Part shown: positions 1 to 11,494 of the stretch, piece by piece
How the letters are laid out: each line of letters opens with the position of its first letter
Position numbering within the stretch: the first letter of the stretch is position 1
Origin: Symbiodinium natans
Lineage: Eukaryota; Sar; Dinophyceae; Suessiales; Symbiodiniaceae
Assembly (NCBI GenBank): GCA_905221605.1
Contig: CAJNDS010002299.1
Location: 160,001 to 224,000 of the forward strand
Length of the DNA stretch: 64,000 nucleotides
Direction of reading: 5' to 3'
Notes under the pieces: model-generated
The model's input: the letters and a program-made list of their open reading frames with translations, nothing else
Database searches by the model: none
Told to the model about the DNA's origin: nothing
Translations under genes and position numbers: made by a program

Positions 1-190
1 GGGCCGTAGGTGTTTAGGCTGTCAGAACAGGCACCCCCGCCCTCCTAATCCTCCCTATGTCCCGGTAGAATGAAGCAGCTCCAACCAAGAAGGCAGTGGG
101 GCTCCTTTACAAAGAATGTCAAGACCGAAGGCACTGAACTGATGCCCCAAATTAACATGTAGCACTCATGAAGCACGGAAGTTGGGGAAG

Positions 191-230
191 CCCTAAACCC
201 TAAACCCTAAACCCTAAACCCTAAACCCTC
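191..230. repeat. Interstitial telomere-type repeat, CCCTAAA orientation
   Basis: Five to six tandem CCCTAAA heptamers stand immediately before the hairpin minisatellite. The heptamer is the TTTAGGG telomere repeat type known from plants and several alveolate algae. The tract is internal to the window, so it is interstitial and not a chromosome end. Confidence 0.95.
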
Positions 231-254
231 TCTTTCTTATATATATTTAAACCT

Positions 255-797
255 TCGGCCGATTTCGGCCACGGCCGAAAAGCCACGAACACTGGTCCCC
301 CCAGTGTTCGGCCGATTTCGGGCACGGCCGAAAAGCCACGAACACTGGTCCCCCCAGTGTTCGGCCGATTTCGGCCTGGCCGAAAAGCCACGAACACTGG
401 TCCCCCCAGTGTTCGGCCGATTTCGGCCACGGCCGAAAAGCCACGAACACTGGTGCCCCCCAGTGTTCGGCCGATTTCGGCCTGGCCGAAAAGCCACGAA
501 CACTGGTCCCCCCAGTGTTCGGCCGATTTCGGCCTGGCCGAAAAGCCACGAACACTGGTCCCCCCAGTGTTCGGGCGATTTCGGCCTGGCCGAAAAGCCA
601 CGAACACTGGTCCCCCCAGTGTTCGGCCGATTTCGGCCACGGCCGAAAAGCCACGAACACTGGTCCCCCCAGTGTTCGGCCGATTTCGGCCTGGCCGAAA
701 AGCCACGAACACTGGTCCCCCCAGTGTTCGGCCGATTTCGGCCTGGCCGAAAAGCCACGAACACTGGTCCCCCCAGTGTTCGGCCGATTTCGGCCCC
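255..797. repeat. Hairpin minisatellite, 10 units of 52-53 bp
   Basis: Ten near-identical units follow each other; the marker GAACACTGG recurs at 287, 340, 392, 445, 498, 550, 602, 655, 707 and 759. Each unit holds two inverted repeats: GAACACTGG facing CCAGTGTTC across a C-rich loop, and GGCCGA facing TCGGCC around a T-rich centre. Units differ mainly at one place (GGCCACGGCC versus GGCCTGGCC), which explains the alternation of 52 and 53 bp. The unit has no stop codon in several frames, so long open frames on both strands here are artefacts of the repeat and not genes. Confidence 0.95.
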
Positions 798-905
798 TCC
801 CCCCCCCCCCCTCCCTCCTCCCCCCCCCCTCCCTCCCCCCCCCCTCCCCTCCCCCCCCTCTCTCCCCCCCTCTCACCCCCTATCCTTACCCCGCCCCCTC
901 CCCTA
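793..905. repeat. C-rich polypyrimidine tract
   Basis: The plus strand is almost purely C with scattered T (CCCTCC blocks) directly after the last minisatellite unit. It is simple sequence and no gene is visible. The junction with the minisatellite is abrupt. Confidence 0.85.
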
Positions 906-1074
906 ATCTGACCCTATTGTTCGTCGGTGGAAGGTTCAGTGGAAAACGTGTCCGAGTTGGGTAGGTACTCTGGGGAAGATGACAACCGTTTATTTTCTTA
1001 ATGTTATGGGATTCTTTGGGCGGGTGGGTTTTTTTTCTGAGCCTGGAATGAATGCTAGAACAGTGACCCTCTAG

Positions 1075-1410
1075 ACCCTAAACCCTAAACCCTAAAGTCC
1101 CGTCCCGAGGATGCAGCCCTGCCGACCCATTTCCTGCAGCAACTCCAAGGAGAGCTGCCAGAGGGCAGCGCGCTCACAGGCAAGCCTGGGATGTGGAAGT
1201 CCCAGCTTGAAAGGATGACAGGGTTTAGGGTTTAGGGTTTAGGGTTTAGGGTTTAGGGTTTGCCACCCGCCTAGCCGACCCCACTGGGATCACTCCGCAG
1301 GGAGCAATCGTAGTCTCACTCGTGTGTGTCATCAGCAAAAAGGGCCCCGAAGCATCCCCAGGGTTTAGGGTTTAGGGTTTAGGGTTTAGGGTTTCGGGTT
1401 TGGGGTTTCG
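1075..1410. repeat. Cluster of three interstitial telomere-type tracts in opposite orientations
   Basis: CCCTAAA units lie at 1075-1096, TTTAGGG units at 1221-1261, and TTTAGGG with degenerate TTCGGG units at 1361-1410. The intervening unique DNA (1097-1220 and 1262-1360) shows no gene. The orientation flips between the first tract and the other two, so simple breakage of one array does not explain them. Confidence 0.9.
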
Positions 1411-2057
1411 ACTGTCGCACTCGCACGTGGCCGGCAAGGTTCTGGGTTAAGGGGATTTTGTTTAGAGGGTTTAGGACTATGTGACTATGGGTGTTGTTCT
1501 GATCAAGAAACTCCCTCAGAATCAGGGTCGGGGCTTGCGAGCTGGGCAAACTTGCCATGCGTTTAACTCAGACTCCGGCAAGGCAGAGTTGAAGCTGATC
1601 CTGCATGAAGTCATGCAGCTGCACATTCTGTTGCAATGAACTGGCACTTGCCGCTATGTTACACTAACACCTAAGCCCCTGAAACCGAAATAACGCTAAA
1701 TTCGTTGCCCGTCCTGTCTCTGTGGAGCCTCCGAGCTGGAAACGAGTATAGGATGCTCAACGCCTTGGTGTTGGGCTAAGGTCTCCAGGCTACTCCTGGG
1801 AGGGTTCTGTGATGTTAATGTCTGGATAATTAAGGAGCGCATGTCTATCAGTATTCGAATCAAACCACGCGGCAAAGTGATGGGGTTCCAACGTTCAAGG
1901 TAAGGAGGGCATGGTTGATGTTTACGCCGCGGCGCTCGTTTTGCCAAATGACACTCTCGCCAACTGCGGGCTTGGCTGTGGGAGCTGTCCAACATTTCAA
2001 ATCGCGAACGAACTTCGAACACGCAAAGCAGCAAGGAAGACAGGGCTATGACCATGA

Positions 2058-2104
2058 GAGGGAGGGCGAGAGAGAGAGGGAGACACAGAGAGAGAGAGAG
2101 AGAT
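2058..2104. repeat. (GA)n purine tract
   Basis: GAGAGAGG and AGAGAGAG simple repeat on the plus strand. The surrounding 1.4-3.1 kb has only short open frames on both strands and no recognisable protein. Confidence 0.8.
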
Positions 2105-3231
2105 GAACAAGAGCACAACCAACTTAAGTGAGTTTAATCGCTCCCACCTAGGCCTCGGGCATTTTTTAGGGCTTGAGATTTTGGGAGATTTGATGAGTTC
2201 ACTCAGGCACGTTGCGTCACCAAAGTCGGTCTTATTTTCTTTGGAGCTGTTGCTGGAAGCATTGGAAGCATGAACACGGTTTATGCCATTCTTTCTTCAC
2301 AAGGACCTCGCGAGCCTGGGACAACACCCACATACACATGAATCGCAATACCTGGCCATGCGTAATGAAGGCTCCCTTCAATGCCAACCACTACTTCTCT
2401 GACCTTCCCCACTACCCCTGGCCTGGGCCCACTCGGAGCTTCGGGCACAGGCTGCGAGGGCAGAATTCAGGGTGATGGTGTCCTGAAGTCGAGGACCAGC
2501 CGTTCATTAAAACACTTGCCAGGAACTTCGACTCAAAGAATTGCTGCATGCTTTTGGCTGAAAGTAATTGAACATAGTTGAAACCCCATATATGTACCCC
2601 CCGCACACTGCCCTACTCCAGATCTGAGGAGCTGGCAGGTTGTAGCTGGATCTGCTGCATGTCGCCCAGCAAACTGCAAGGCAAGATATGCTTCTTGCGG
2701 TGGACGATTGGCACAATAAGTACCCCCGATGGTGGGGGAATTTCGCCAGTCACAATAGCTCTGGAGGCATCCTGAGGTCTTGCCATCAAAAGCCTTTAAA
2801 GGACCCTGGACTTCTCTGCGAGACATGCACCGAGGCAAAGTTATCGTTCCTTTGTTCCAGCGCACTGTCTGCGATTGCTGATGGAACGGCACGCGCATCG
2901 GCGCATCGCATGCTAAATGGCAGCCGCACGTATGTACCGCGTAGGATTGCGCTTTTGGCAAACCCGCCGCCTACTGCCCTTCCGGATTGTTCTCGCAAAG
3001 ACTTGAGATCAGGTTACGTAGCAGTGGAGTAAGTACCCTTGAAGTTATGTGGCAGTTCCTTGAGCGATCCTTAAGTGGGCGTTGATCTCAGTGTCCCTGC
3101 ATGGGTAACAGCCCGAAAGTTATAACATTTAACTTTGTAACTTAGTTTTAGAGCTCCGAAGGTGGAGGATGGCCGGACGGGAGGAAACTTTGGAACTTGC
3201 GAAATCATGCCGGCGGTGTGTGCTTGGGGGA

Positions 3232-3235
3232 AAGG

Positions 3236-3267
<32 letters not shown>

Positions 3268-3490
3268 AAAAGAGGGAAGAGAGGGAGAGACAGACAGAGA
3301 GGGAGAGGAAACAAAAAGAGCAAGAAGAGGGAAGAAAGGGAGAGAGAGAGAGAGAGGAAGAGAAAGGCCGAACCACACTGGCCTAGATCATACTCGGGCG
3401 CGAAGGCTCCAGGCAGGCCCGCTGAGAAGGAGGGGGATAAGAAGAGACTAAGAGAGAGGGAGAGAAGGACAAAGAGAGGGAGACAGATAG
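3232..3490. repeat. Purine-rich GA/GGGA simple repeat region
   Basis: There are two blocks of GAGA and GGGAGAGA (about 3232-3365 and 3445-3490) separated by about 80 bp of mixed sequence. Arginine/glutamate-rich or serine/leucine-rich frames across it are repeat artefacts. Confidence 0.8.
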
Positions 3491-3559
3491 AGCGTGCCCA
3501 CATAGATTGTTGAGCCCTTAAAGAATTCAATCCGTGCAGGGCGTGGCGCGTTGATTGCG

Positions 3560-3680
3560 CGGGCCGGCCATGAGCTCTGAGATCCGCCACTGCAAAAGCA
3601 GTCACACGGAGACCCTCAAATGTCAGATCATCCCAGATCCTCGCAAAAGCGTGGCTGCAAAAATCAGGCCGCCCCAACAC
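3560..3680 (-). CDS. Possible exon, unrecognised
   Basis: A short minus-strand segment reads like protein (FARIWDDLTFEGLRVTAF followed by AVADLRAHG) before running into the GA repeat. There is no family match, and splice sites were not established. The plus strand is also open here, so the assignment is weak. Confidence 0.25.
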
Positions 3681-4002
3681 GAGACCTCAGCGGTGCTGTC
3701 GGTGTACATAACGCTTGGAGCAACCTTTGGGGATGAAGTCTCGGAGCTTCAGACAAGGGCATTTGTTGTGTAGCTTGGGAGCTGTGCAAGTTGAATTCGA
3801 CACTGCAATGTGAGAGCCGGGTGCCTTTTGCTTCAAGGAACTCGTTGGGTCAGTTGGGTCCGTGTGTGCGCATGTGTCGGCTAAAGGGCCACTCCTATCC
3901 GCCAGCCCACTTTTTGTTGCAGAGCGAACTTCTGCGAGACGCAGAAGTGGCAGTTGCCGTGCAGCTGGTTCCTGCTCTGTGTGACACGGGCTGGAAATTG
4001 GC

Positions 4003-4055
4003 CCCTAAACCCTAAACCCTAAACCCTAAACCCTAAACCCTAAACCCTAAACCCT
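4003..4055. repeat. Interstitial telomere-type repeat, CCCTAAA orientation
   Basis: Seven to eight perfect CCCTAAA heptamers, one of the longest telomere-type tracts in the window. It lies about 160 bp beyond the 3' end of the membrane-protein gene that follows on the minus strand. Confidence 0.95.
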
Positions 4056-4214
4056 ATCTCCCGGAATCTCCCTCACAGCCTCACAGTTATGAGGCACCCG
4101 AGGCTTGGGAGAGTGCTTGGGAGTCCATGGTGTCCTCAGCATATTTCCATGCACTTCTTAGTTGACCTATTTTGAAATTTGGGGGTTGAGCAGTCAGAAA
4201 GAACAAAAACGGTT

Positions 4215-6817
4215 CTATGACAGCCTACATGCTGTTTCTTGCCAGGCATCTCTACTAGTGGAAGTGGTCAGTCTCGTCTCCAGTTCCTCTCGCAGTTCCT
4301 TCGCCACGTCACGATCGCGTGAGGGGAGGTAGAGAATCATATTATGGTACGATGTGTAAGCCATCAAAAGGCACACCATAGTGCCGTAGACCATGTGAAT
4401 CATGACGTCGCGGTCATAGATCGGGCACTTGACGTACTCGCCTGTACTCTGCCAGCCGCCATATGCCGAATTGCCGGTATAGTCCGTCTTCGGGACATAG
4501 ATCCACGGCTGAAGGTACTCGAGCGGCAGCAAAGGCAACATGACCTTGTTTCTTCACATTGGGGAGGGGAGACCTGTAGTGCGAGGAAGCAGCTAATTCC
4601 CGGCTGGTCCAGGGGGCCAATTGGGGTGTATAGTACGGGAAGGTATATTGGGCTCATACTTGCGAAGCCCAGATGCCTTCAGCAAGGGCAATTGCAAATA
4701 TATGGTCCCTACCGCAGCTTTCCTCTTGACGTTGTACATCTCCTTGGGTGCGTCAGCATCTGCCTGCAGGCTTGCAAGGAAATGAAAATCATGCTGGCTC
4801 CTGACAGAGAAGCCTGTTCACGGATCGGGATGATGATTTCAATGCTCTGGTCATCTCTGGTCCATGTTTTGTTGTGGAACCGCTGGGGTTTGCGAACCCC
4901 GCCCCCCCCCACATCGTTCTTTGCAGAAAAAGCTGCAGATCTTCGCGGAGGGTATGTCGAGCTTCAGCTTGCTTTAGCTAAGCCTGTCCTACCCGGACCC
5001 AGCCTCCCCAAGAGCATAGGAGACCGCATTCGAAATGATCGAAAGCCCGGCGGACCCTACGAATGTTGAAGAGACCGCAGCAACAGTCACAATCACACCT
5101 CAGCAACGCATGCAGCATCAGAATGCATCAAGTACTAAACTCCCTCCTGAGACTTCACTGCTTCGAAAGAGGATCTGCAACATTCAGAAGAAAGATGTTG
5201 GAGTTCTTGACCTAACAAGTGTCCCCATCATTGTTGAAGAAGCCCTCTTTGTCTAAACTGCCATGTGCTTCTGTCAAGAGGCTGCTGAGCTCGGAGAGCG
5301 GCCGCCTTAGCAGGCTTGTGGTTCCCAAAAGGGCCGCTTGACTGCACGCACTATTCCCGCAGCAGTGCCATCTAACATCAGCTGCCGCCATGCAACGGGT
5401 AGTGGCACCAGCCGTGACTGTCCTTAATGACCTGTGTCGGTACGGTGTTGACAGCCATCACGAGAACGCTGAGAAGCCTGAGTTCATCCGAGTTGTGGTG
5501 TAATGACACGAGACTTTGGAGCACCCATGCGGCCACTCAGGTGTCTTCTTCCCAAGCACAACAGCCCTCCAGCGGCCATAGCAGTGCCAACTGCTGTTGT
5601 AGCCAGAGACAGACGGAGGAGGAATAGTTTGGGTGCCTTGTTCTTTCCTGGCACCGTGTGGGCCCACTACCATGCAACAAACCATCCAAGAGGCACATAG
5701 GTCCAGATGAAGAACACGACGACCCGAAAGGCAAATCGCAAATCCTAGCATCCACATGCACAGAGCGTTGGAACCGCCTGGATAGACATCAAAGTGGCGA
5801 CAGCGATGGACAAGAAGAAGATCCATGGCAACAGCGTGATTGGTGCAATGCTCCATGCATCCAGGACACTGTTATGGTCAAATGATGTGGCTCTTTGCTC
5901 CACAGGAGACCCAAGCCCGGTAGCATGTCGTTCACGCCTCGAGGACATGTAGCAGTAACGCTGTAAGCTTTCTTGCCCACTGCGATTTTGGCTGTTGCCG
6001 GCAGCACGGAACCCAGCTTGCCTCCACAAAGTGAGCCGCACCACCAACGTTTCATCGGCACCTGTCATGGGCCGGTTGGGCTACGATTGCCCTCGGTAGT
6101 ATGCAGTAGGAAGAGGCCGACAAAGACAGCCTCATTGAAATGTTCAAAGCCAGTGCCGGCTTGCCCCAACGAGCAGAGGTGCGCGGGATTACTTCACAGC
6201 ACCAAACGAATGTCATTTACGGAATGAATGTAATTTACTTTAGGTATGTTTTTTCTTTAAGAACGGTGAGAGCCCCGTGACAGCTGACTGGTCTTCGAAG
6301 ACCCCTGCAGTCATGAGCTGCAAGATGAGGCATGTGCTGCGAAAGCATGTCCCCGCCTTCTTCATTAGCTTTCTGGGGTAGGGTGGCTCGCCCAGAGAGT
6401 GCAGAAAGTACCTTCAGCCAGTTGCACCGCATGTCCCCTCAATGGCATAACTCAGTCGCTCAAACGCTATAACCCTAAACCCTAATACCCTACTGAAATG
6501 AGCTGTGATTGTTGTAGCAAGACTCCCTTCTACCAAGGTGCTGGACCATCGAGCCGATGGCGACACAAGAGAAAACAGCGATCCTGGGATGGGTTTGGGT
6601 GCCGTATGGTCTTTCGAAATAAATAAACAAACTTTATACACATATACATATATATATATACATATTATATATATATATATATATATATAACTTACTTATA
6701 TGTAAATGTAAGTATTACGTATCTTTCTCTCCCCACACACACATATACATGTATATAGATAGATGTATATATATATATATAGAAATATATATATATATAT
6801 ACATACATACAATATAT

Positions 6818-6850
<33 letters not shown>

Positions 6851-7440
6851 GTATTTATATGTATGTCATACATGCACTTGTTGTTGTTGATGTACTTTTT
6901 CTTTTGGGCTGAAAAACAGTTGGGGAACACAGAAACTCGAAACGTCCGAATTCACCCCAGAATCAGGAGCTCCAGAACCATCGCAAGTGGGGGTACCCAC
7001 AATGCGGTGAAGGCTACCTCGGAAGCCGCGGATGAGGCTCCAGGGGTTGATGTTATGTTTTTTTTTTTTTTTTTTAACGTGGATTTGGAGATCACAGGCG
7101 TGAGAACTCATTGCACACACCTTCTCCCACATGCATAGCCAGGCTGCACATGCCGTCCAAATGGGCAGCGCGCCTGATTGCGAGCTGCTTCTATTCCGTG
7201 TGAGGAAAGCATGGAATGTGTGCAAAACGGGCAATGCACAAGCAGAAGATGAGGCGAAGCCAAGGCACAAATGGTCTGTATAAGCTGAACATTGAAGGGA
7301 GTCACAGGATACCCCTCTCGATTGAGAGTCGCTTCCAGCGACATCTGATCATGCACGATGTGATAGAGCGTGAAAGCCACGGTCAAAACCAGCCCCCAGC
7401 TGCCCAAGATCCACAAAGGATAGAAGATCTTGGGTGCCTC
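4215..7440 (-). CDS. Multi-pass membrane protein, about nine exons, unrecognised family
   Basis: Hydrophobic exons follow one another on the minus strand, 5' end at the right. About 7230-7440 (PLWILGSWGLVLTVAF); 6956-7017 (VAFTALWVPPLAMVLELLIL, GT donor); 6091-6159 (FEHFNEAVFVGLFLLHTTEG); 5938-6021 (GKLGSVLPATAKIAVGKKAY); 5778-5890 (ITLLPWIFFLSIAVATLM); about 5680-5744 (FAFRVVVFFIWTYVPLGW); about 5510-5647 (KLFLLRLSLATTAVGTAM); about 4750-4870 (QSIEIIIPIREQASLSGASM); and 4215-4517, apparently terminal (YLQPWIYVPKTDYTGNSAYG, then a membrane segment MVYGTMVCLLMAYTSYHNMI and a charged tail). The join 6091/6021 is phase-consistent across a 69-nt GC-AG intron, giving HTTEGKLGSVLP. There are at least six membrane segments. 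I do not recognise the family. Exons at the 5' end and the joins near 5.5-5.75 kb are uncertain. A start codon was not identified. Confidence 0.6.
6022..6090 (-). other. GC-AG intron, 69 nt, in the membrane-protein gene
   Basis: On the minus strand the intron starts GCAATC and ends TGGAG; the next exon base is G. Removing it joins HTTEG to KLGSVLPATAK in frame. A TGA lies in the unspliced frame, so removal is needed. Confidence 0.55.
6472..6490. repeat. Short interstitial telomere-type tract
   Basis: Two to three CCCTAAA-like units, within an intron of the membrane-protein gene. The second is already degenerate (CCCTAATA). Confidence 0.75.
6636..6870. repeat. (TA)n and (TATACA)n simple repeat
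   Basis: Long alternating TA with TATACA and TATG interruptions, inside the apparent intron region of the membrane-protein gene. It contains no coding signal. Confidence 0.9.
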
Positions 7441-7485
7441 TCTGGCGCCGGAGAGGGATATGGCTCACTTCTCTAACTTGTGGCT

Positions 7486-7512
7486 TTTTTTTTTTTTTTG
7501 GGGGGGGGGCGG
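7486..7512. repeat. Poly-T followed by poly-G tract
   Basis: T14 directly followed by a G-rich run. Similar long G or C runs recur in the window (9015, 12420, 17160, 39063, 43141, 44376, 60155, 60687). Confidence 0.8.
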
Positions 7513-7989
7513 GGCGGGTCGTGTTTCTAAGGCGACCCCGAATATGTAGGGCATCCCCCAAAAAGGGAGCATTATTTTGAGAACACCTCTGGGAATTGAA
7601 TGTGGTTCACTTGAAAGGGCGCTTTGGGCCATTGTTCCGAACAAACACAGCAAAGCCGTTAGCATCTACCAACCTACCTACTGTAGCTGTTAGACTATGG
7701 TGGACTGGCTTCGGCTTTGGGCCTCAAGATACCTGGACAGCTGCTCACAGTTCTTCCACCTTGTCCGCGCAACGATTTTTGCATGCGACTTGAGTGCTTT
7801 CAAACTCACATGTCCACAGGGCGGGAAAGAACCCTACAACCGTAAGCGGTGTTGGACTCTCAAAATCCAAGGCCTGAGCTCTATGAGCCCAAATTGAAGC
7901 TCTTGTCGTCTCAAATCTTATGCAGCTGCAGGCGCCGCCCCAGCGCACTGCCGCCAACAAGGTTGCAAGCTACACAGCACCGAATGCGT

Positions 7990-8275
7990 GGCATGCAGGA
8001 CAGAGCCGGGACACCAGTGAGGCAAGACTGGAAGGTTTTGGCGAGCGAGCATCCAACAACTGAATACGAAACCAATAAAAAAGAGGGAGAGAGAGAGAGA
8101 GAGAGAGCAGCACCCCGCCCCCCTCCCCCCGACTCGGACAAAAACCCAGAAAAAGCGCGCAGATCCCAAAAAGACGAAGCCTGGCCTCTTCGACATGGTC
8201 CCAGAGATAGTAGCCCCAGAGGGCGGCTAAGGGCATGGCTAAGCTTCGACTCTTGTCCAAGGGGTTTCGGACCAA
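7990..8275 (-). CDS. Possible exon with amphipathic helix
   Basis: The minus-strand open segment reads LAMPLAALWGYYLWDHVEEA then RLRLFGICALFLGFC, a plausible membrane-proximal helix, before entering a GA repeat. It lies upstream of the membrane-protein gene on the same strand and could be a 5' exon of it or of another gene. No splice sites were established and no family is recognised. Confidence 0.3.
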
Positions 8276-8299
8276 AAGCTCTGCGGCACAGGTGTGGGG

Positions 8300-9480
8300 C
8301 TGCCAGGTGAGGTCAGGGGCTCTTCAGGGTTTAGGCTTCAGGTTGCTGCTTTTTTGATAGCTGGAATCTATCCCATTTCGAGTTCAGGGCTTAGGGCCTA
8401 TAGGGATTAGGTTTGACGTACTGGGCCAGGTGCTCACCTTGGAGGCGCTTTCATCACGTTCAAGCCATTCCCTCGAACATTGTTAGCCTTTCCTATCCAG
8501 GCATTCTGCGACATGCTCTGCCAAACCCCGAGAGACCGAGGTCCGCGCGCCACTGCGGCAGACGCGCGCTACAGACTCGAAGCGGGATAAAGACCATGCC
8601 GAGCCAAGTTCTGAATTCGGTGCAGGGTTTTGCTTTCCAAGCTGCTGATGAACTCCCCCTACTTTAACTACTTCAGCGGCTTCAGCGCATGCATGAGACC
8701 AGCTGCTTGCAACTGCAGTTGTTGCTGTTCCGAGCACGATGCGGATTGTGATTGCAGCCACTCAAAAATAGCGACAACGCACTCTGTAACAACTGAGAAA
8801 CACCCAGATGCGCTCACACGTCTGACCTTAATGGCTTCATCAAGACTCCTTCCGAACCCCTTGGACTCTTCGACTGCCTTATGCCATGACTGCCGTATCC
8901 GGCCTCAATGAGTCCATCCATCTCTGCGCCTGCGCTTCGATCAGGGTCAGGGGAGGCCGGCGAGCACATGTTTTGGGAGGTTCCCCCGCAGTCCTTAATA
9001 GGGATTATCGTACCCCCCCCCCCCCCATTTTATCCCTTTTCGGGACTGCGAGTACAAGGGGGAACATCCCAAGGTTTGGGGTTTTAGCATTCAGAGTCAA
9101 GGCAAAGAGCTTGCAATTGGCGCTGGCGCAGGTCCATGTTTTGGCCGTATAGTGAACCAATGTCACACGTTTCTCACGAGAAAGTTCTCCGACTGAAGAG
9201 GTCAACTGGTCAACTCCGATCAGTAGCCGTCGCTGATGCTGCTAGAGCGTATGACCGGCATTCTATTCATAGTGAGTTGGCTCCATTGACCTCGACGAAC
9301 TGTGGAGCTGAGTGAAAGCGGAACTAGGAAATCGGAAAATCCAATTGTCGCACGTAGCCTTCGTTGACTTTGTCCTCAGGCTGCGCTTCGGGAACATAGA
9401 TGATTTGCTCTGAGCTGATGCTGGTCGGCCGCCTGTGCTCACCGTTGCGGCAATCCATAAACAAAACATAACAAAACCAA
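8300..9480. other. No convincing gene
   Basis: Short open frames on both strands without coherent protein character. A C14 run lies at about 9015-9028, flanked by TTAATAGGGATTATCGTAC, which resembles the inverted-repeat element family seen near 55.5 and 58.3 kb. Confidence 0.5.
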
Positions 9481-9486
9481 GGTACA

Positions 9487-9548
9487 TAGGGGTTGCCGAA
9501 ATTTGGGGTACTTTTTTTGGGGCTTATAAGGGGATCCTACTATTTACA
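9487..9548. mobile_element. Fragment of MITE-like element (GGGATCCTACTATTT family)
   Basis: It shares the 15-mer GGGATCCTACTATTT (9530-9545) and the flanking GGGGTAC and GGGGCTTATAA pattern with better preserved copies at 25.46 and 55.51 kb. Only the left half is visible, and no matching right terminal inverted repeat was found. Confidence 0.5.
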
Positions 9549-9769
9549 CCAGATCTAAAAAGAATACGAGCCGAGCGCAACTGAAACTCACAGCTGCTGC
9601 AGTATCCACTGCGGAGCTTACGCAACTCCGCAGGTGGATCTAGAACTTGGACCCAGCGAGACTACGTGGAGAGTTCGAGTGTTCGTTGGGCTTTGAGCGC
9701 CTCGTGTCCCTATGAAGTACAGGGTTGAGAAGGGCCGACATGCTCAATTGTGCAGGGAGGTTCAAATTA

Positions 9770-10085
9770 CATTTATAGATATACACATGTATGTATGTAT
9801 GTGTATGGGTATGTGTATGTGTATGTATATACATATACATACATTTACATATACATATACATGTACATATGCATTTTCATATACATAGGCATTTTCAAAC
9901 ATATGTACATATACGTGTACATATACATATGCATATACATATACAACTACATACACATACCCATACACGTACCCATACACACATACACGCATACACACAC
10001 ATACACACACACACACATACATACATGCATGCATGCAGGCATGCATACATACACACACACACACATGCACATACATGCACTTGTC
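9770..10085. repeat. (CATA)n/(CACA)n microsatellite
   Basis: About 300 bp of TATG, CATA and CACA with interspersed CATGCATG. Tyr/His/Val-rich frames over it are artefacts. Confidence 0.9.
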
Positions 10086-10214
10086 TTCTCTTCAGGTTTC
10101 ATATCCTGAGATGGGTAGGGATATCACGGCAATGTCAGAATCCAACCCCAGTCGTCGCAGGGCACCAATCGCAGCGCCCTGTGATGTCGGCTCGGCCCCT
10201 CTGCCCGCTTGCCA

Positions 10215-10340
10215 GCAGTTTATAGGGTTTATTTATGGTTTAAGTTTAGGCTTTTTCTCATCTATTTTTTTGAGGTTAGGGTTTTTTTGCTACCTGCCTA
10301 GCTAAGTTTAGGGTTTAGGGTGTAGGGTTTATGGTTTATA
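10215..10340. repeat. Degenerate TTTAGGG-type repeats
   Basis: TTTAGGG units mixed with TTTATGG and TTTTTGG variants and two better units near 10305-10320. It looks like a decayed telomere-type tract. 10340-11100 shows no convincing gene. Confidence 0.7.
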
Positions 10341-11299
10341 GGGCCTATGTGGGTTTTGATTCTTTGGGGGCTAATTTTGCTTGACATCGCTACTGTTTTT
10401 GCTTGTACAAAACAACATTGAGAATTCATCTATCAAGAACGATCTGGCTAGTTATGGCTCTTATCGTACAGGGTCGGTCAAATAGAACAAACAATAAGGT
10501 GCTGGAAATTGCAGGTCAAGCTGCAGGAGAAGAATTTTCTTATATGGGACTACGCTCAGAACCGGCCGCGAACACAATGGGATCCCAGACCGGCCCATCG
10601 AGCTTGAGCTGCAGTTGGAGATCCTTATAATATCATCAACCCAGTAACAAACCCCCCCTGGAAACCTCTAAGTACATTTATTTATTATTTGTTTTGGCAA
10701 GCAGGGCTCCTGCTACCTGGCTCCTTTACCCCTCAGCGGATTCGCTGGAGCCCGTGGGTGAAACTTCCAAAACTTGGGCATTCAGGAGTATTCAGACTTC
10801 CTCGCGTGGCAGACAGTTTGCAGCAGTCTGGCAAGGAATTGATACTTGGGGAAGCTCTGGTGTTGGGCGAGTTGTCCTCTATCTAGAGTCCACCTAAAGC
10901 AACTGCTCACACAATCGCCCGAGCAAGTGAGCCCCTGCCCATCCCTCCTGCGTGCGCAAGTCATCCCTCGACCTAGGCGGTTGGTGGCTCAGGCATTTCC
11001 TTGTTTCATTGATGCGTTCGTTTGCTGCATTTTGTCTCGCCTCCCCGGATGCAAACCGGAAGAGTCTACTGTGGCCGGAGGCAATAAGGCTTCCTCCGGG
11101 GATCCTATTTTTGGGGATCCATTATCTATTATACATACCTTCGCGAGGAGGATGAAGGTACGTATTTACATGCACATGACATACGAGATGTAAGTGTCAC
11201 CTGCTCGCATTCAGCTCTACCGCTCAACCCCCTGTGCTGGCCGAAAGGGTTGCCTATGCTTTGGTACGCGACTGCTGATCTGAGTCTCCCGCCAGCTCG

Positions 11300-11494
11300 A
11301 TCGAGGAATCCTGCCGGGACTAGAGGGTCTCTAGGGCCGCGCGCAGGAGACTGGACTGTAGCGGCAAACATAAGCATGTGCCGGACTGGGCTAGCACCAG
11401 CGATACACGCAATGGCATAAAGGTTGGAACATGTCGTTGCACAAGGCCCAAAGTCATAAGCAAATCCTTTGAAGTGTGGCAGCATAAGACGCAT
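11300..11494 (-). CDS. Possible exon, unrecognised
   Basis: The minus-strand frame reads MLPHFKGFAYDFGPCATTCS and continues NLYAIACIAGASPVRHMLMF. The composition is protein-like and the segment is open for over 100 codons. It lies about 0.6 kb beyond the last recognised exon of the first GTPase gene, but shows no GTPase motif. Joins are not established. Confidence 0.3.

Noticed and set aside
191-230. True chromosome end at the left side of the window
   Set aside because: Unique sequence precedes the tract and many similar tracts lie deep inside the window in both orientations.
221-964. Six overlapping open frames of 149-209 codons
   Set aside because: They are produced by the stop-free 52-53 bp hairpin repeat and the C-rich tract; the peptides are themselves tandem repeats in every frame.
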